DNA from: Clostridiales bacterium
Lineage (GTDB): Bacteria > Bacillota > Clostridia > Caldicoprobacterales > DTU083
Assembly: GCA_012512335.1 (NCBI GenBank)
Contig: JAAZEK010000050.1
Coordinates: 1-19,854 of the forward strand
DNA: 19,854 nt
Direction of reading: 5' to 3'
Each line of letters starts with the position of its first letter. The stretch's first letter is position 1. Position numbers and translations under genes: made by a program. The notes below the pieces were generated by a model. The model saw nothing but the letters and a program-made list of their open reading frames with translations. It was not told the origin of the DNA and did no database searches. This document shows positions 6,757-16,000 of the stretch, in pieces.

Positions 6757-7724
6757 TTATATTCCTCCAAGGCTATTCGTGCTTGCTCTATAATGCTAGC
6801 TGTAGCTTGTTCTACATTCATATCTAAACTTGCGCCTGCAGCTGCCTTATGTCCACCACCGTTGAAATGTTTTGCAAGCTTGCTTACATCGATTTCACCC
6901 TTGGAACGAAAACTACTCCTAACAGTGCCATCAGATACTTCTTTTATTAAAATTCCAATCTCAACACCAATTATATCCTTTGCATAGTTGACCATATTCT
7001 CCATTTCTGATTCAATTGCCCCTGTAGCAAGGAGATCATCTTGTGTTATAGTAATTATAGCTATTTTATTATTATAGTAGAGGGTTAAAGATTTTAACCC
7101 TCTTTCCAACAGACGAACCCGTTCTAAACGATTGGTTTTATAAAGTAGCGTGGTAATTTTTTCTACGTCAATTCCACACTCAATTAAGTCTGCTGCAATT
7201 CGATAGGATTGGGATGTAGTATTTCGATAACGAAATCCTCCTGTATCTGTAGATATAGCAGTGTAAAGCGCTTCTGCAATATCCTCATCTAGTATGTCCA
7301 TATAAGCTCTTACTAGCTTATAGATTATTTCTCCTGTGGCAGCTGCTTTAAAATCCACCAAATTAATGTCAGCGTACATGGTATTACTTATATGATGGTC
7401 AATATTCATAGTATGTGCGCTAGCTCGGTAAACGTCACTAAATATGCCTATACGCTCTTCATCACTACAATCTAATGCTATGCAAAGGTCGTAATGCTTA
7501 TCCTCATTGTATTTATTTTTAAATTGTTCTATTCCCTGCAAAAAATGCAAGGAGACTGGCACCTCATCCTGACAATATAAGTCAACTAATTTACCCATTT
7601 TAGTTAAAACAGAGGCTAATGCCAGACAAGAACCAATGGCATCGCCATCAGGCTGAACATGGCAAAAGACTGCAATCTGCTTTGATTGTTGAATTATAGA
7701 CAGGATAGACTCAAGTGACTTCAT
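6753..7724 (-). CDS. nrnA: DHH-family oligoribonuclease / pAp phosphatase NrnA
   Basis: NrnA hydrolyses very short oligoribonucleotides to mononucleotides and in Bacillus also dephosphorylates 3'-phosphoadenosine 5'-phosphate. The 323-residue product has the DHH domain with FCHVQPDGDAIGS (His22, Asp26, Asp28), DCSD (85-88) and the DHH triad NIDHHISN (109-111), all expected Mn-binding positions. Asp160 and the GGF motif follow. The C-terminal DHHA1 domain carries the substrate-binding GGGHKAAAGA (289-298). The ATG overlaps the rbfA stop as ATGA, and its own stop overlaps truB. Its position between rbfA and truB is conserved in Firmicutes and couples RNA-fragment recycling with ribosome and tRNA maturation genes. 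Whether pAp is a real substrate here cannot be read from sequence. Confidence 0.95.
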   Translation of the reverse strand: MKSLESILSIIQQSKQIAVFCHVQPDGDAIGSCLALASVLTKMGKLVDLYCQDEVPVSLHFLQGIEQFKNKYNEDKHYDLCIALDCSDEERIGIFSDVYRASAHTMNIDHHISNTMYADINLVDFKAAATGEIIYKLVRAYMDILDEDIAEALYTAISTDTGGFRYRNTTSQSYRIAADLIECGIDVEKITTLLYKTNRLERVRLLERGLKSLTLYYNNKIAIITITQDDLLATGAIESEMENMVNYAKDIIGVEIGILIKEVSDGTVRSSFRSKGEIDVSKLAKHFNGGGHKAAAGASLDMNVEQATASIIEQARIALEEYK

Positions 7725-8083
7725 TTATCATCATCCTGTCTTATATTCAGCTCACTTAGCTTCTTATTAATCTCTACGCTATATTCAATAGAATTATCGG
7801 AAACGAACAATAGCTCTGGAGTATATCGAAGATCCAATCGGTTTCCCAGCTCTCTTCGGATAAAGCCTGCAGCTTGCTTAAGTCCATCCAAAGTAGCTTC
7901 TCTATCTTCTTCGCTACCTAGCACACTAATATAGATTTTGGCATAACGCAAGTCCCCTGTTACCTCCGCTTTCATGACAGAAGTTACTTGGGAAATCCTG
8001 GGGTCTTTTACTGCGCTGCGAATAATATCACTGATTTCCCTACGAATTTCTTCCGAAACCCGGTTGATACGGTATTTTGCCAT
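7721..8083 (-). CDS. rbfA: 30S ribosome-binding factor A
   Basis: RbfA is a small KH-fold protein that binds immature 30S subunits near 16S helix 1 and helps late processing of the 16S 5' end, especially in the cold. The 120-residue product opens with YRINRVSEEIRREISDII and contains DPRISQVTSVMKAEVTGDLRYAKIYISVLG, the family core. The end ELLFVSDNSIEYSVEINKKL is also typical. The ATG at 8081-8083 has GAGAGG upstream. It lies 18 bases after infB and overlaps nrnA by 4 bases. Confidence 0.97.
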   Translation of the reverse strand: MAKYRINRVSEEIRREISDIIRSAVKDPRISQVTSVMKAEVTGDLRYAKIYISVLGSEEDREATLDGLKQAAGFIRRELGNRLDLRYTPELLFVSDNSIEYSVEINKKLSELNIRQDDDK

Positions 8084-8101
8084 AATCTATCAACCTCTCT
8101 T

Positions 8102-10696
8102 TTATCTTTTTATTTCTTCCATTACAAAGGCTTCAATAACGTCGCCTTCCTTAATATCATTGAAGTTTTCTAATCCTATGCCACACTCATAGTTGGAAGC
8201 GACTTCTCGTACGTCATCCTTGAAGCGCTTTAATGAATCAATTTTTCCTTCATGTATTACAATGCCATCACGTACAATACGTACTTCAGCGCTTCTAGTT
8301 ATCTTACCATCAGTTACATAAGAACCCGCAATTGTGCCAATGCTTGAAACTTTAAATGTCGTTCTTACAGAAGCATGACCTATAACAACTTCCTTAAATT
8401 CAGGATCCAACATACCCTTCATAGCTGCTTCTATATCTTCGATAGCATTATAGATTACCCGATAGGTTCGAATATCAATCTCTTCTCGCTCTGCAAGCGC
8501 TACAGCATTGATAGATGGTCTTACATTAAAGCCAGTTATGATGGCATTAGAAGCTGATGCAAGCAATACATCAGATTCAGTAATAGCACCTACACCACCA
8601 TGAATACTTTTTACTCGAACTTGATCATTTGAAAGCTTCTCCAGTGCTTGCCTAACTGCTTCAACAGATCCTTGCACGTCCGCTTTAATAATAATATTAA
8701 GGTCCTTAACTTCTCCCTCTTTCAACTGACTGAAAAGCTCATCAAGGGTAGTTCTTGATGTAACATTTACTTGCTGGGCTTTATATTTATCCCTACGCTC
8801 TTCACTGACCTGCTTAGCTAGCTTGTCGTCTTCTACAGCATACATAACATCCCCAGCATCGGGTACTTCGTTCAAGCCCAATACCTCTACAGGAATAGAA
8901 GGACCTGCTTCCTTGATTCTTCTACCTTTATCATCTATCATGGCTCTAACTCTACCGTAAGTAGTACCTGCAACAACTGAGTCTCCAATTCGAAGTGTAC
9001 CTTTCTGAACCAATATAGTAGCAACAGGCCCACGCCCCTTATCAAGTTCAGCTTCTACAATTGTACCTTTCGCAAATCGGTCTGGATTAGCTTTTAAATC
9101 TTGTACTTCAGCTACCAGTAGTATCATTTCTAGGATATCATCAATACCCTCTTTTTTAAGTGCTGAAACTGGAACGGCTATGGTGTCGCCACCCCATTCT
9201 TCTACTACTAAACCATGCTCCGTTAGTTCTTGCTTTATTCTTTCTGGATTAGAAGTAGGTTTATCCATTTTGTTTATTGCTACAATGATCGGGACTTCAG
9301 CTGCTTTAGCGTGGTTTATAGCCTCAATAGTTTGAGGCATAATTCCATCATCAGCTGCTACCACCAAAATAGCGATATCAGTAACTTGAGCACCTCGAGC
9401 TCGCATGGAGGTAAATGCCTCATGACCTGGAGTATCCAAGAAAGTTATACTTTTATTATTTACATCAACCGTATAAGCACCTATATGTTGAGTAATGCCA
9501 CCTGCTTCTACATCAGTTACATGAGCATTTCGAATGGCATCTAATAATGAGGTTTTACCATGATCTACGTGGCCCATTACTGTTACTATTGGTGGTCTTA
9601 TCACTAAATCCTTATCAGCGTCTATAATGTCAATGTCCTCTAATTGCTCTTCAAAGGATTTAACTGATTTTCGTTCTAAATCAATCTCAAATTCAGATGC
9701 AATTAAGTTAGCTGTATCATAATCCAATTCCTGATTGATTGTGGCTAGGACCCCAAGTCCTAACAATTTCTTTATAATCTCAGAAACTTGAATGCCGATT
9801 TTTTCAGATAGTTCCTTAACAGTTATAAAATCACCCATAGTTATAGCTTTTTTCCTTTCAGGCGGTGGAGTAAGTGGTTTCGCTCTTTTGTCTTTCTTTG
9901 GTTTTCTTGTTCTTTTATTTAATGCATTAATATTGCTATCCTGCCAATGATCTTTTTTATTTTTCCGATTTTTATCTCGACTAGTATCGCCATATCGAGG
10001 AGCAGAACCCTTACTAGGTTCAACCTTATCTTTATCAACTGTTGCAGGCGGTTGGGCCAGGAATTTATCAATAACATCTCCTCGTTGGCCTTGTTGCTTA
10101 TTACCACCATAGGGCTTTCTATCTACTCTGTTTCCACCCGATTGTACACTTGATGCCTGTTTTTTCCCTGTATTTGATGGAGCTACTTGGGCTTGAGTAG
10201 GTCTTTGAGTGTTTTGGCGTGGAGTTGTAGTTCTTCTATCGACTGGTTTTGTTTCAATTTCTGGCTTTTTCTGTTTTGCTTCTGCTATCTTTACCTTTTC
10301 CAGTTGTTCTTTCTCTAGCAATTCCTTTTTTTCTTGCTCTATTCTATTAAGCTCTCTTTCTCGCTGTTCCTTTTCTTGTCGTTCCTTTTCCTGTCTTTCT
10401 TTTTCTTTCATCAACTGTTCATTTTTAAGCTGTTCTTGTTCTTGTTGTCGTTGATTTTCAAGTTTTTCAGCCTCCAAGCGAGAATCTTCTTCTTTACGCT
10501 TGGATTCGGCAATTATTTCTTCTTGTTTTCTTTTTTCTTCCAGTTCACGGGCTTTTTGCTCTGATTTTGACTTAGCTACATTCAGTAATTGGAAGTACTG
10601 ATCCATATCGGATTTTAAATTATCCAATTTACCGGAAAGGCCCTTCATATTCTTATTAATTTCCTTGGTTGTTTCATATAATCTTATTTTTGCCAT
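8102..10696 (-). CDS. infB: Translation initiation factor IF-2
   Basis: IF2 is the GTPase that brings initiator fMet-tRNA to the 30S P site and drives 50S joining. At 864 residues it is longer than the roughly 716 of Bacillus subtilis. The extra length is at the N-terminus. A degenerate first helical domain (KIRLYETTKEINKN) is followed by a Glu/Lys/Arg/Gln-rich run from about 43 to 148, likely one long helix or coiled coil, and a Gln/Pro/Asn/Gly/Lys-rich linker to about 285. The IF2_N domain before the G domain spans 288-340 (TVKELSEKIGIQVSEIIKKL). GTPase motifs: G1 GHVDHGKT (375-382), G2 GGITQHIGA, G3 DTPGH (421-425), G4 NKMD (475-478), G5 SAL (511-513). Domains II to IV follow. The start overlaps the ylxQ end by 13 bases, with GGGGGTGAT upstream. 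Confidence 0.98.
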   Translation of the reverse strand: MAKIRLYETTKEINKNMKGLSGKLDNLKSDMDQYFQLLNVAKSKSEQKARELEEKRKQEEIIAESKRKEEDSRLEAEKLENQRQQEQEQLKNEQLMKEKERQEKERQEKEQRERELNRIEQEKKELLEKEQLEKVKIAEAKQKKPEIETKPVDRRTTTPRQNTQRPTQAQVAPSNTGKKQASSVQSGGNRVDRKPYGGNKQQGQRGDVIDKFLAQPPATVDKDKVEPSKGSAPRYGDTSRDKNRKNKKDHWQDSNINALNKRTRKPKKDKRAKPLTPPPERKKAITMGDFITVKELSEKIGIQVSEIIKKLLGLGVLATINQELDYDTANLIASEFEIDLERKSVKSFEEQLEDIDIIDADKDLVIRPPIVTVMGHVDHGKTSLLDAIRNAHVTDVEAGGITQHIGAYTVDVNNKSITFLDTPGHEAFTSMRARGAQVTDIAILVVAADDGIMPQTIEAINHAKAAEVPIIVAINKMDKPTSNPERIKQELTEHGLVVEEWGGDTIAVPVSALKKEGIDDILEMILLVAEVQDLKANPDRFAKGTIVEAELDKGRGPVATILVQKGTLRIGDSVVAGTTYGRVRAMIDDKGRRIKEAGPSIPVEVLGLNEVPDAGDVMYAVEDDKLAKQVSEERRDKYKAQQVNVTSRTTLDELFSQLKEGEVKDLNIIIKADVQGSVEAVRQALEKLSNDQVRVKSIHGGVGAITESDVLLASASNAIITGFNVRPSINAVALAEREEIDIRTYRVIYNAIEDIEAAMKGMLDPEFKEVVIGHASVRTTFKVSSIGTIAGSYVTDGKITRSAEVRIVRDGIVIHEGKIDSLKRFKDDVREVASNYECGIGLENFNDIKEGDVIEAFVMEEIKR

Positions 10697-11034
10697 AATC
10701 TATCACCCCCGTGCTGGATTTCTCTATATTCTTTCAACAGCATATCCTTAAATGCAGAATCTGATACTGCCAATAAGGTTCTGCTATATTTCCCTATTGC
10801 GCTTCCCAGTTCATCTTTACCACCTGCTATTATAAACGGAAGATCACGACTGGTACACAAGTGAGTAAACTCATCTTTTGTAGCTTCAGATGCTTCCTCA
10901 CTTATGATAACTAAGTAAGCTTTGCCAGAACGAATAGCACTTTCACATTGCATGCTGCCAGATATCATCTTTCCTGCTTTTTGACATAAACCTAAAAGAG
11001 ATAAAAACTTATCGTTAATTAACTTCACCCTCAT
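10684..11034 (-). CDS. ylxQ: L7Ae/L30e-family RNA-binding protein YlxQ
   Basis: A 116-residue member of the L7Ae/L30e/Gadd45 family, which binds kink-turn RNA. The family signature is near the start: FLSLLGLCQKAGKMISG, then a VIISEEASEATKDEF segment and LPFIIAGGKDELGSAIGK. Its molecular job in Firmicutes is not settled; ribosome association is presumed from its fold and place between nusA and infB. The start ATG at 11032-11034 lies 20 bases inside the ylxR end and has a poor ribosome-binding site, so it probably depends on translation of ylxR. The homology begins about six residues in, so the exact start is uncertain. Confidence 0.92.
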   Translation of the reverse strand: MRVKLINDKFLSLLGLCQKAGKMISGSMQCESAIRSGKAYLVIISEEASEATKDEFTHLCTSRDLPFIIAGGKDELGSAIGKYSRTLLAVSDSAFKDMLLKEYREIQHGGDRLWQK

Positions 11035-11290
11035 TCAATTGTGCTTTTAATTTATCATATACTGCTTTCTCTATTTTTCTGGAAAATGTTTTCTCCAATG
11101 CTCTATTTTTAGAAGCCAAATCTACACAATTTTTATTTTTGCATAGATAAGCACCCCTGCCTGGAGCTTTTCCTTTCAAATCTACATTTATTTCCCCTTC
11201 TGGGCTTTTTACAACTCGGATGAGCTCTTTTTTAGCTTTCATTTCATGACAGCCTACACACATCCTCATTGGTATCTTTCTAATTTTCAA
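11015..11290 (-). CDS. ylxR: YlxR-family nucleic-acid-binding protein (DUF448)
   Basis: A small basic protein of 91 residues with the YlxR hallmarks: RMCVGCHEMKAKKELIRVV, then GEINVDLKGKAPGRGAYLC and a C-terminal lysine/arginine-rich stretch. The family fold suggests RNA binding. A role as a nucleoid or transcription modulator has been proposed in Bacillus, and one linked to RNase P in clostridia, as far as I recall. The start is a TTG at 11288-11290 overlapping the nusA stop as TTGA; it gives MKIRKIPMRMCVGC, matching family N-termini, while internal ATGs would trim conserved residues. Only a weak GGTGAT precedes it, so coupling to nusA is likely. Confidence 0.95.
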   Translation of the reverse strand: MKIRKIPMRMCVGCHEMKAKKELIRVVKSPEGEINVDLKGKAPGRGAYLCKNKNCVDLASKNRALEKTFSRKIEKAVYDKLKAQLNEGEVN

Positions 11291-12381
11291 AAAATATCAC
11301 CATCATTTTTTTCAATATCAATATCAATCTCATCATTACTGTGCATTAGCTGTGCTTGTGATTGGTTTTTTATATCAATTTTCCAACCTGTTAGCTTGGC
11401 AGCCAATCTTGCATTTTGCCCTTCTTTTCCAATGGCAAGTGATAATTGATTATCTGGCACGATTACCACAGCTGACTTATCATTGACATTAGGAAGTACA
11501 GTTAATACCCTAGCTGGGCTTAAGGCACTAGAGATATAATCGACAGGATCCTCACTCCATTTGATAATATCGATTTTTTCACCTCTAAGCTCTTCAACAA
11601 TACGCTGTACTCGAGTACCTCTATGTCCAACACAAGAGCCCACTGGATCGATTTCCCTCTCTTCAGAAAAAACAGATATTTTTGTTCTAGATCCAGCTTC
11701 CCGAGAAATATTTTTAATTACTACTTCGCCACGGATGATTTCTGGAACTTCAAACTCAAATAAGCGTTTTACCAAGCCTGGATGGGTTCGGGAAACAGTA
11801 ATCTGTGGTCCCTTGTTTGTTTTCTTTACTTCAGTTATATAAACTTTAAGGCGATCATTTACCTGATATCTCTCTCCAGGCATTTGCTCGCCTGGGGGCA
11901 ATATAGCCTCACTCTTGTCTAAATCGATAAAAACATTACGTGGTTCAACACGTTGTACTAAACCAGTAGCTACTTCATTTTCCCTCTCGATATATTTATC
12001 AAATATCAGACCTCGTTCAGCTTCTCGAATGCGTTGTACCACAACCTGCTTTGCATTTTGTGCTGCAATTCTACCAAAGTCAGCTGGGGTAACCTCGATA
12101 TCCAATATATCATCTAGTTGGATTCCTGGACTTATCTCCTCAGCCTCTGCTAAGCTGATTTCCATTAAGCTATCCTCTATCTCATCAACAACTGTTCTCT
12201 GGGAAAACACCTTAACCAAACCATCTTCACGATTTAATGTGACCTTTACATTAGGCGCTGAACCAAAATTTTTCTTGTATGCAGAAACTAATGCTGCTTC
12301 AATGGCTTCCAGCAAAACCTCTCTATCTATACCTTTTTCTTTACATATGTCATCTATTGCTGCTATAAGCTCGCCAGACAT
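11287..12381 (-). CDS. nusA: Transcription termination/antitermination factor NusA
   Basis: NusA binds RNA polymerase and the nascent transcript and modulates pausing, intrinsic termination and antitermination. The 364-residue product has the N-terminal polymerase-binding domain (1-125, opening MSGELIAAIDDICKEKGI), the S1 domain (about 130-200), KH1 (IDPVGSCVGHRGTRVQRIVEEL) and KH2 (NQLSLAIGKEGQNARLAAKL). A short acidic tail ends the protein, and there are no C-terminal acidic repeats, as usual in Firmicutes. I chose the ATG at 12379-12381 because AAGGAGGAG lies 8-10 bases upstream and it matches the family; a longer frame reaches into rimP but has no support. It is second in the operon, 25 bases after rimP, and its stop overlaps ylxR. 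Confidence 0.97.
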   Translation of the reverse strand: MSGELIAAIDDICKEKGIDREVLLEAIEAALVSAYKKNFGSAPNVKVTLNREDGLVKVFSQRTVVDEIEDSLMEISLAEAEEISPGIQLDDILDIEVTPADFGRIAAQNAKQVVVQRIREAERGLIFDKYIERENEVATGLVQRVEPRNVFIDLDKSEAILPPGEQMPGERYQVNDRLKVYITEVKKTNKGPQITVSRTHPGLVKRLFEFEVPEIIRGEVVIKNISREAGSRTKISVFSEEREIDPVGSCVGHRGTRVQRIVEELRGEKIDIIKWSEDPVDYISSALSPARVLTVLPNVNDKSAVVIVPDNQLSLAIGKEGQNARLAAKLTGWKIDIKNQSQAQLMHSNDEIDIDIEKNDGDIF

Positions 12382-12406
12382 GATAATTACTCCTCCTTGA
12401 AATGTC

Positions 12407-12871
12407 TTAAAATTCAACTGCTAGTCTAACTGCAGCAACATCATTACGTGAAAAGGATAAAACCCCATCCTTTTCTTCTTGAATAAGAAGTTGTTCCTCT
12501 TCCCATCCGATCAATTCACCAGTAAACTTTTTCTTACTCTTCACTGACTTGTACAATGAAACATCCACTTTGAATCCCTTATACCGTTCAAAGTCAGAAG
12601 GCTTCTTAAGTATACGATCCAAGCCTGGAGATGAAACCTCAAGAATATAGCTATTAGGTATGGGATCCTTTTTATCCAGCCAAATACTGACCTGTTCACT
12701 GACGGATTGACAGTCGTCTACAGTTATGCCGCCTTCTTTATCTATGTAAATTCGCAAATACCAATGGCTACCTTCTTTTTTATATTCGATATCTACCAAT
12801 TCATAATATTGTCTCTCCAATAAAGGTAGCAACATTTCTCCTACTAATTGCTCAGTTTTTACTTTTGGCAA
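12407..12871 (-). CDS. rimP: Ribosome maturation factor RimP
   Basis: RimP assists maturation of the 30S subunit, especially around S12 and the central pseudoknot. The 154-residue product is the usual size. The signature segments are YELVDIEYKKEGSHWYLRIY, IDKEGGITVDDCQSVSEQV and the conserved YILEVSSPGLDRILKKPSDF. The C-terminal part is the SH3-like domain. The start is a TTG at 12869-12871 with GGAGGG 7 bases upstream. It is the first gene of the translation-factor operon; its promoter must lie in the 200 bases after polC, but I found no convincing one. Confidence 0.96.
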   Translation of the reverse strand: MPKVKTEQLVGEMLLPLLERQYYELVDIEYKKEGSHWYLRIYIDKEGGITVDDCQSVSEQVSIWLDKKDPIPNSYILEVSSPGLDRILKKPSDFERYKGFKVDVSLYKSVKSKKKFTGELIGWEEEQLLIQEEKDGVLSFSRNDVAAVRLAVEF

Positions 12872-12981
12872 TTCATTCCCTCCAAAATAATAGCAAGTTT
12901 TCTATATATATTATTGTTTCTTCGTTTGCCCTTATTTATCCTTATGGCTTCTTTAACATAAATAGTCGGTAAATAACATGA

Positions 12982-13004
12982 AAGAGTGGGCGTGACCCAC
13001 TCTT
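12982..13004 (-). terminator. Hairpin after polC, likely terminator
   Basis: AAGAGTGGG and CCCACTCTT form a perfect 9-bp stem around a 5-base loop, 67 bases past the polC stop. On the minus strand it is followed by TCATGTTATTT, a poor U-tract, so termination efficiency is uncertain. The rest of the 12872-13071 gap is AT-rich and should hold the rimP promoter; I see nothing else in it. Confidence 0.55.
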
Positions 13005-13071
13005 AATACCTTCCATCAATTCATACCATTAAAAGTATATCATCAGAGTAAAGGAAATGCAAGGAATTTTT

Positions 13072-16000
13072 TTATGAGAACGCAAAGTTGAATAAGGACA
13101 ATTGACTTGTTTCTGGCAAATTATCCAAAACACCCTGTTCCTGAAGAGCTTCAATGACTGTTTTGGTGACACGGGTTCGTTCCCGCATATCTTCTATGGA
13201 AAGAAACTCCCCTTGTTCTCTTTTATTTGCTATACTCCTAGCTGCATTCACCCCTACTCCCTGTAAGGCATTCAACGGTGGTCGTATGCCCTCCTCAGTT
13301 ATTACAAATCTATAGGAATCGGATTTATATAAATCAATCGGCACAAATTTTATGTTTCTCATGTACATTTCCAAAGCAACCTCAAGTATGGTCTGAATAC
13401 TTTTCTCTCTAGTAGTTAGCTCATTCCCTTTCGCAGACAAAGCTTTTATGGTTTCACGTACAAATTCTGCACCTTTCATAATCAAAGCTGCATCGAAATC
13501 ATCAGCACGTACAGTAAAATAAGTTGCATAAAAAGCCTCTGGATAATAAACCTTGAACCAAGCTATGCGGAAAGCCATAATAACATAAGCGGCAGCATGA
13601 GCTTTCGGGAACATGTATTTAATTTTCTTACAAGAATTAACATACCAATCTGGTATAGAATTCTTCCCCATAGCCTCTTCCATTTCGGGAGTCAGCCCCT
13701 TACCCTTACGAACACTTTCCATAATTTTAAATGCCATAGTCGGTTCTAATCCACGACTAATAAGATATATCATAATATCGTCACGGGTACAAATAACTTC
13801 TGGCAGTGTGGCGACATCGTTACGAATCAAATCCTGTGCATTATTTAACCACACATCGGTTCCATGGGACAAACCACTTATACGAATTAATTCTGCAAAG
13901 GTAGTGGGCTTTGTGTCCACTAGCATCTGTCGTACAAATTGAGTTCCAAATTCCGGAACCCCAAAAGTGCCCACAGGACTATTAATCTCCTCAGATGAAA
14001 CCTTCAAAGGTTCTGTACCTGAAAACAGCTTCATGGTGGTCTCTTCACCCAGTACAATAGTTTTGGCATCTACTCCGGTAATATCTTCCAACATTCGAAT
14101 TACAGTTGGGTCATCATGGCCAAGAATATCCAATTTGACCAAGGTGTCATGAATGGCATGGAAGTCAAAATGGGACGTTATGATTCCAGATTTTTTATCG
14201 TCCGCAGGATGTTGGATAGGAGAAAATTCATAGATATCTCTGCTTTTAGGTACTACCAGTATTCCACCTGGATGCTGTCCGGTTGTTCGTTTTACACCGG
14301 TACAGCCAGCTACAAGGCGTTTAATTTCAGAATTGGTAGTCTCCATTTCTTTACTTTCAAGATATTTCTTAACAAATCCAAAAGCAGTCTTTTCTGCAAT
14401 CGTACCAATTGTGCCTGCCCGGAAAACATAGCCCTCACCAAACAACTCCTCAGTATATTTATGGGCAGCTGATTGATATTCACCGGAAAAATTCAAATCT
14501 ATGTCTGGAACCTTATCTCCCTTAAAGCCTAAAAACACTTCAAAGGGTATATCGAACCCGTCCTTTTCATAAGCATGTTGACAATTAGGACAAATTTTAT
14601 CAGGCAAATCCGCGCCACATCCAAATTGTTCAGTATCAATATTAAAATCAGAATGCCTGCAACTCGGACATATATAGTGAGGTGGAAGTGGATTTACCTC
14701 AGTAATTCCAGTTAATGTAGCGACAAAAGAAGATCCTACTGATCCCCTAGAGCCTACTAGGTAACCATCACTATTAGATTTTTTAACCAATTTATGAGCA
14801 ATGAGATATAGAACGGCATAGCCATTTCCGATTATAGATTTCAATTCCTTATCCAAGCGCTTTTGAACTATGTCTGGTAGCGGGCTTCCATACATTGATT
14901 CAGCTGTTTCAATAGACATGTTGGTGATTTCATCCTCAGCCCCAGGTATTTCTGGTGGAACAAGCTGGTCAGGTATCGGTTTTAGGTCTTCTATTTCATT
15001 AGCTATACTGCATGGAGTCTCTATTACTACACGATACGCTTCTTCCTCTCCTAAGTATGAAAATTCATCTAGCATCTCATTTGTTGTTTTAAAGTATAAA
15101 GGTGCTTGATTATCTGCATCATCAAATTTTTGACCTGCCATGAGGATGCGGCGAAAATATTCGTCTTGGGGATCTAGGAAATGTACGTCTCCTGTAGCTA
15201 CAACTTTCTTGCTATGCTCTACACCTAATGACACAATTTTTCTATTAATCTGCTTTAATCCTTCTTCATCTGCTACCTGACCATTGCGAATTAAAAACTG
15301 ATTATTGGCAATGGGTTGAATTTCTAAATAGTCATAAAAATCTACAATTTCGTTTATTTCATCTTCTGTATTATTACTTAGAATTCCTTGATATAGCTCT
15401 CCGGCCTCGCATCCAGAACCGATAATCAAACCTTCTCTATGCTGAGCAAGCAGAGTCTTTGGAATTCTTGGTTTTCTATAAAAGTAATCTAAATGAGACT
15501 TTGAAATTAATTGGTATAGATTCTTAAGACCTAAATAATTTTCAACCAATATAACTGCATGATAGCTTCGTAACCCATTTAGATTGGTTCTTTTTATAAA
15601 CATCTCATTAATCTCATCTAGGTTGTTTGCACCTTGTTCTTCCAACATTTCAAATAGCTTTAACATAATGCCAGCAGTAGCTTCAGCGTCATCATTAGCT
15701 CTGTGATGGTTTTTAAGTTGAATACCTAAATACTCTGCTACCACGTTTAACTTGAATCGTTTTAGGTTACCTAACAATTCTCTAGACAGAGATAGTGTAT
15801 CTAATACAGGTTGGTTAAATGTTAAATCTAAACATCTTCCCTTTTCTCGTAGAAAGCCCAAATCAAAGGGAGCATTGTGAGCTACAAGCACAGCATTGTT
15901 GCAAAAGGTTAAAAAGTCAGGTAAAACCTTCTCAATAGAAGGAGCATTCACTACCATATCCTGAGTGATACCTGTAAGCTCTGTAATATTCCCAGGAACA

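Noticed and set aside
10209..10564. Plus-strand frames rich in Ser, Cys and Phe
   Set aside because: They are the complement of the Glu/Lys/Arg/Gln codon run in infB; the composition is a mirror of that low-complexity region.
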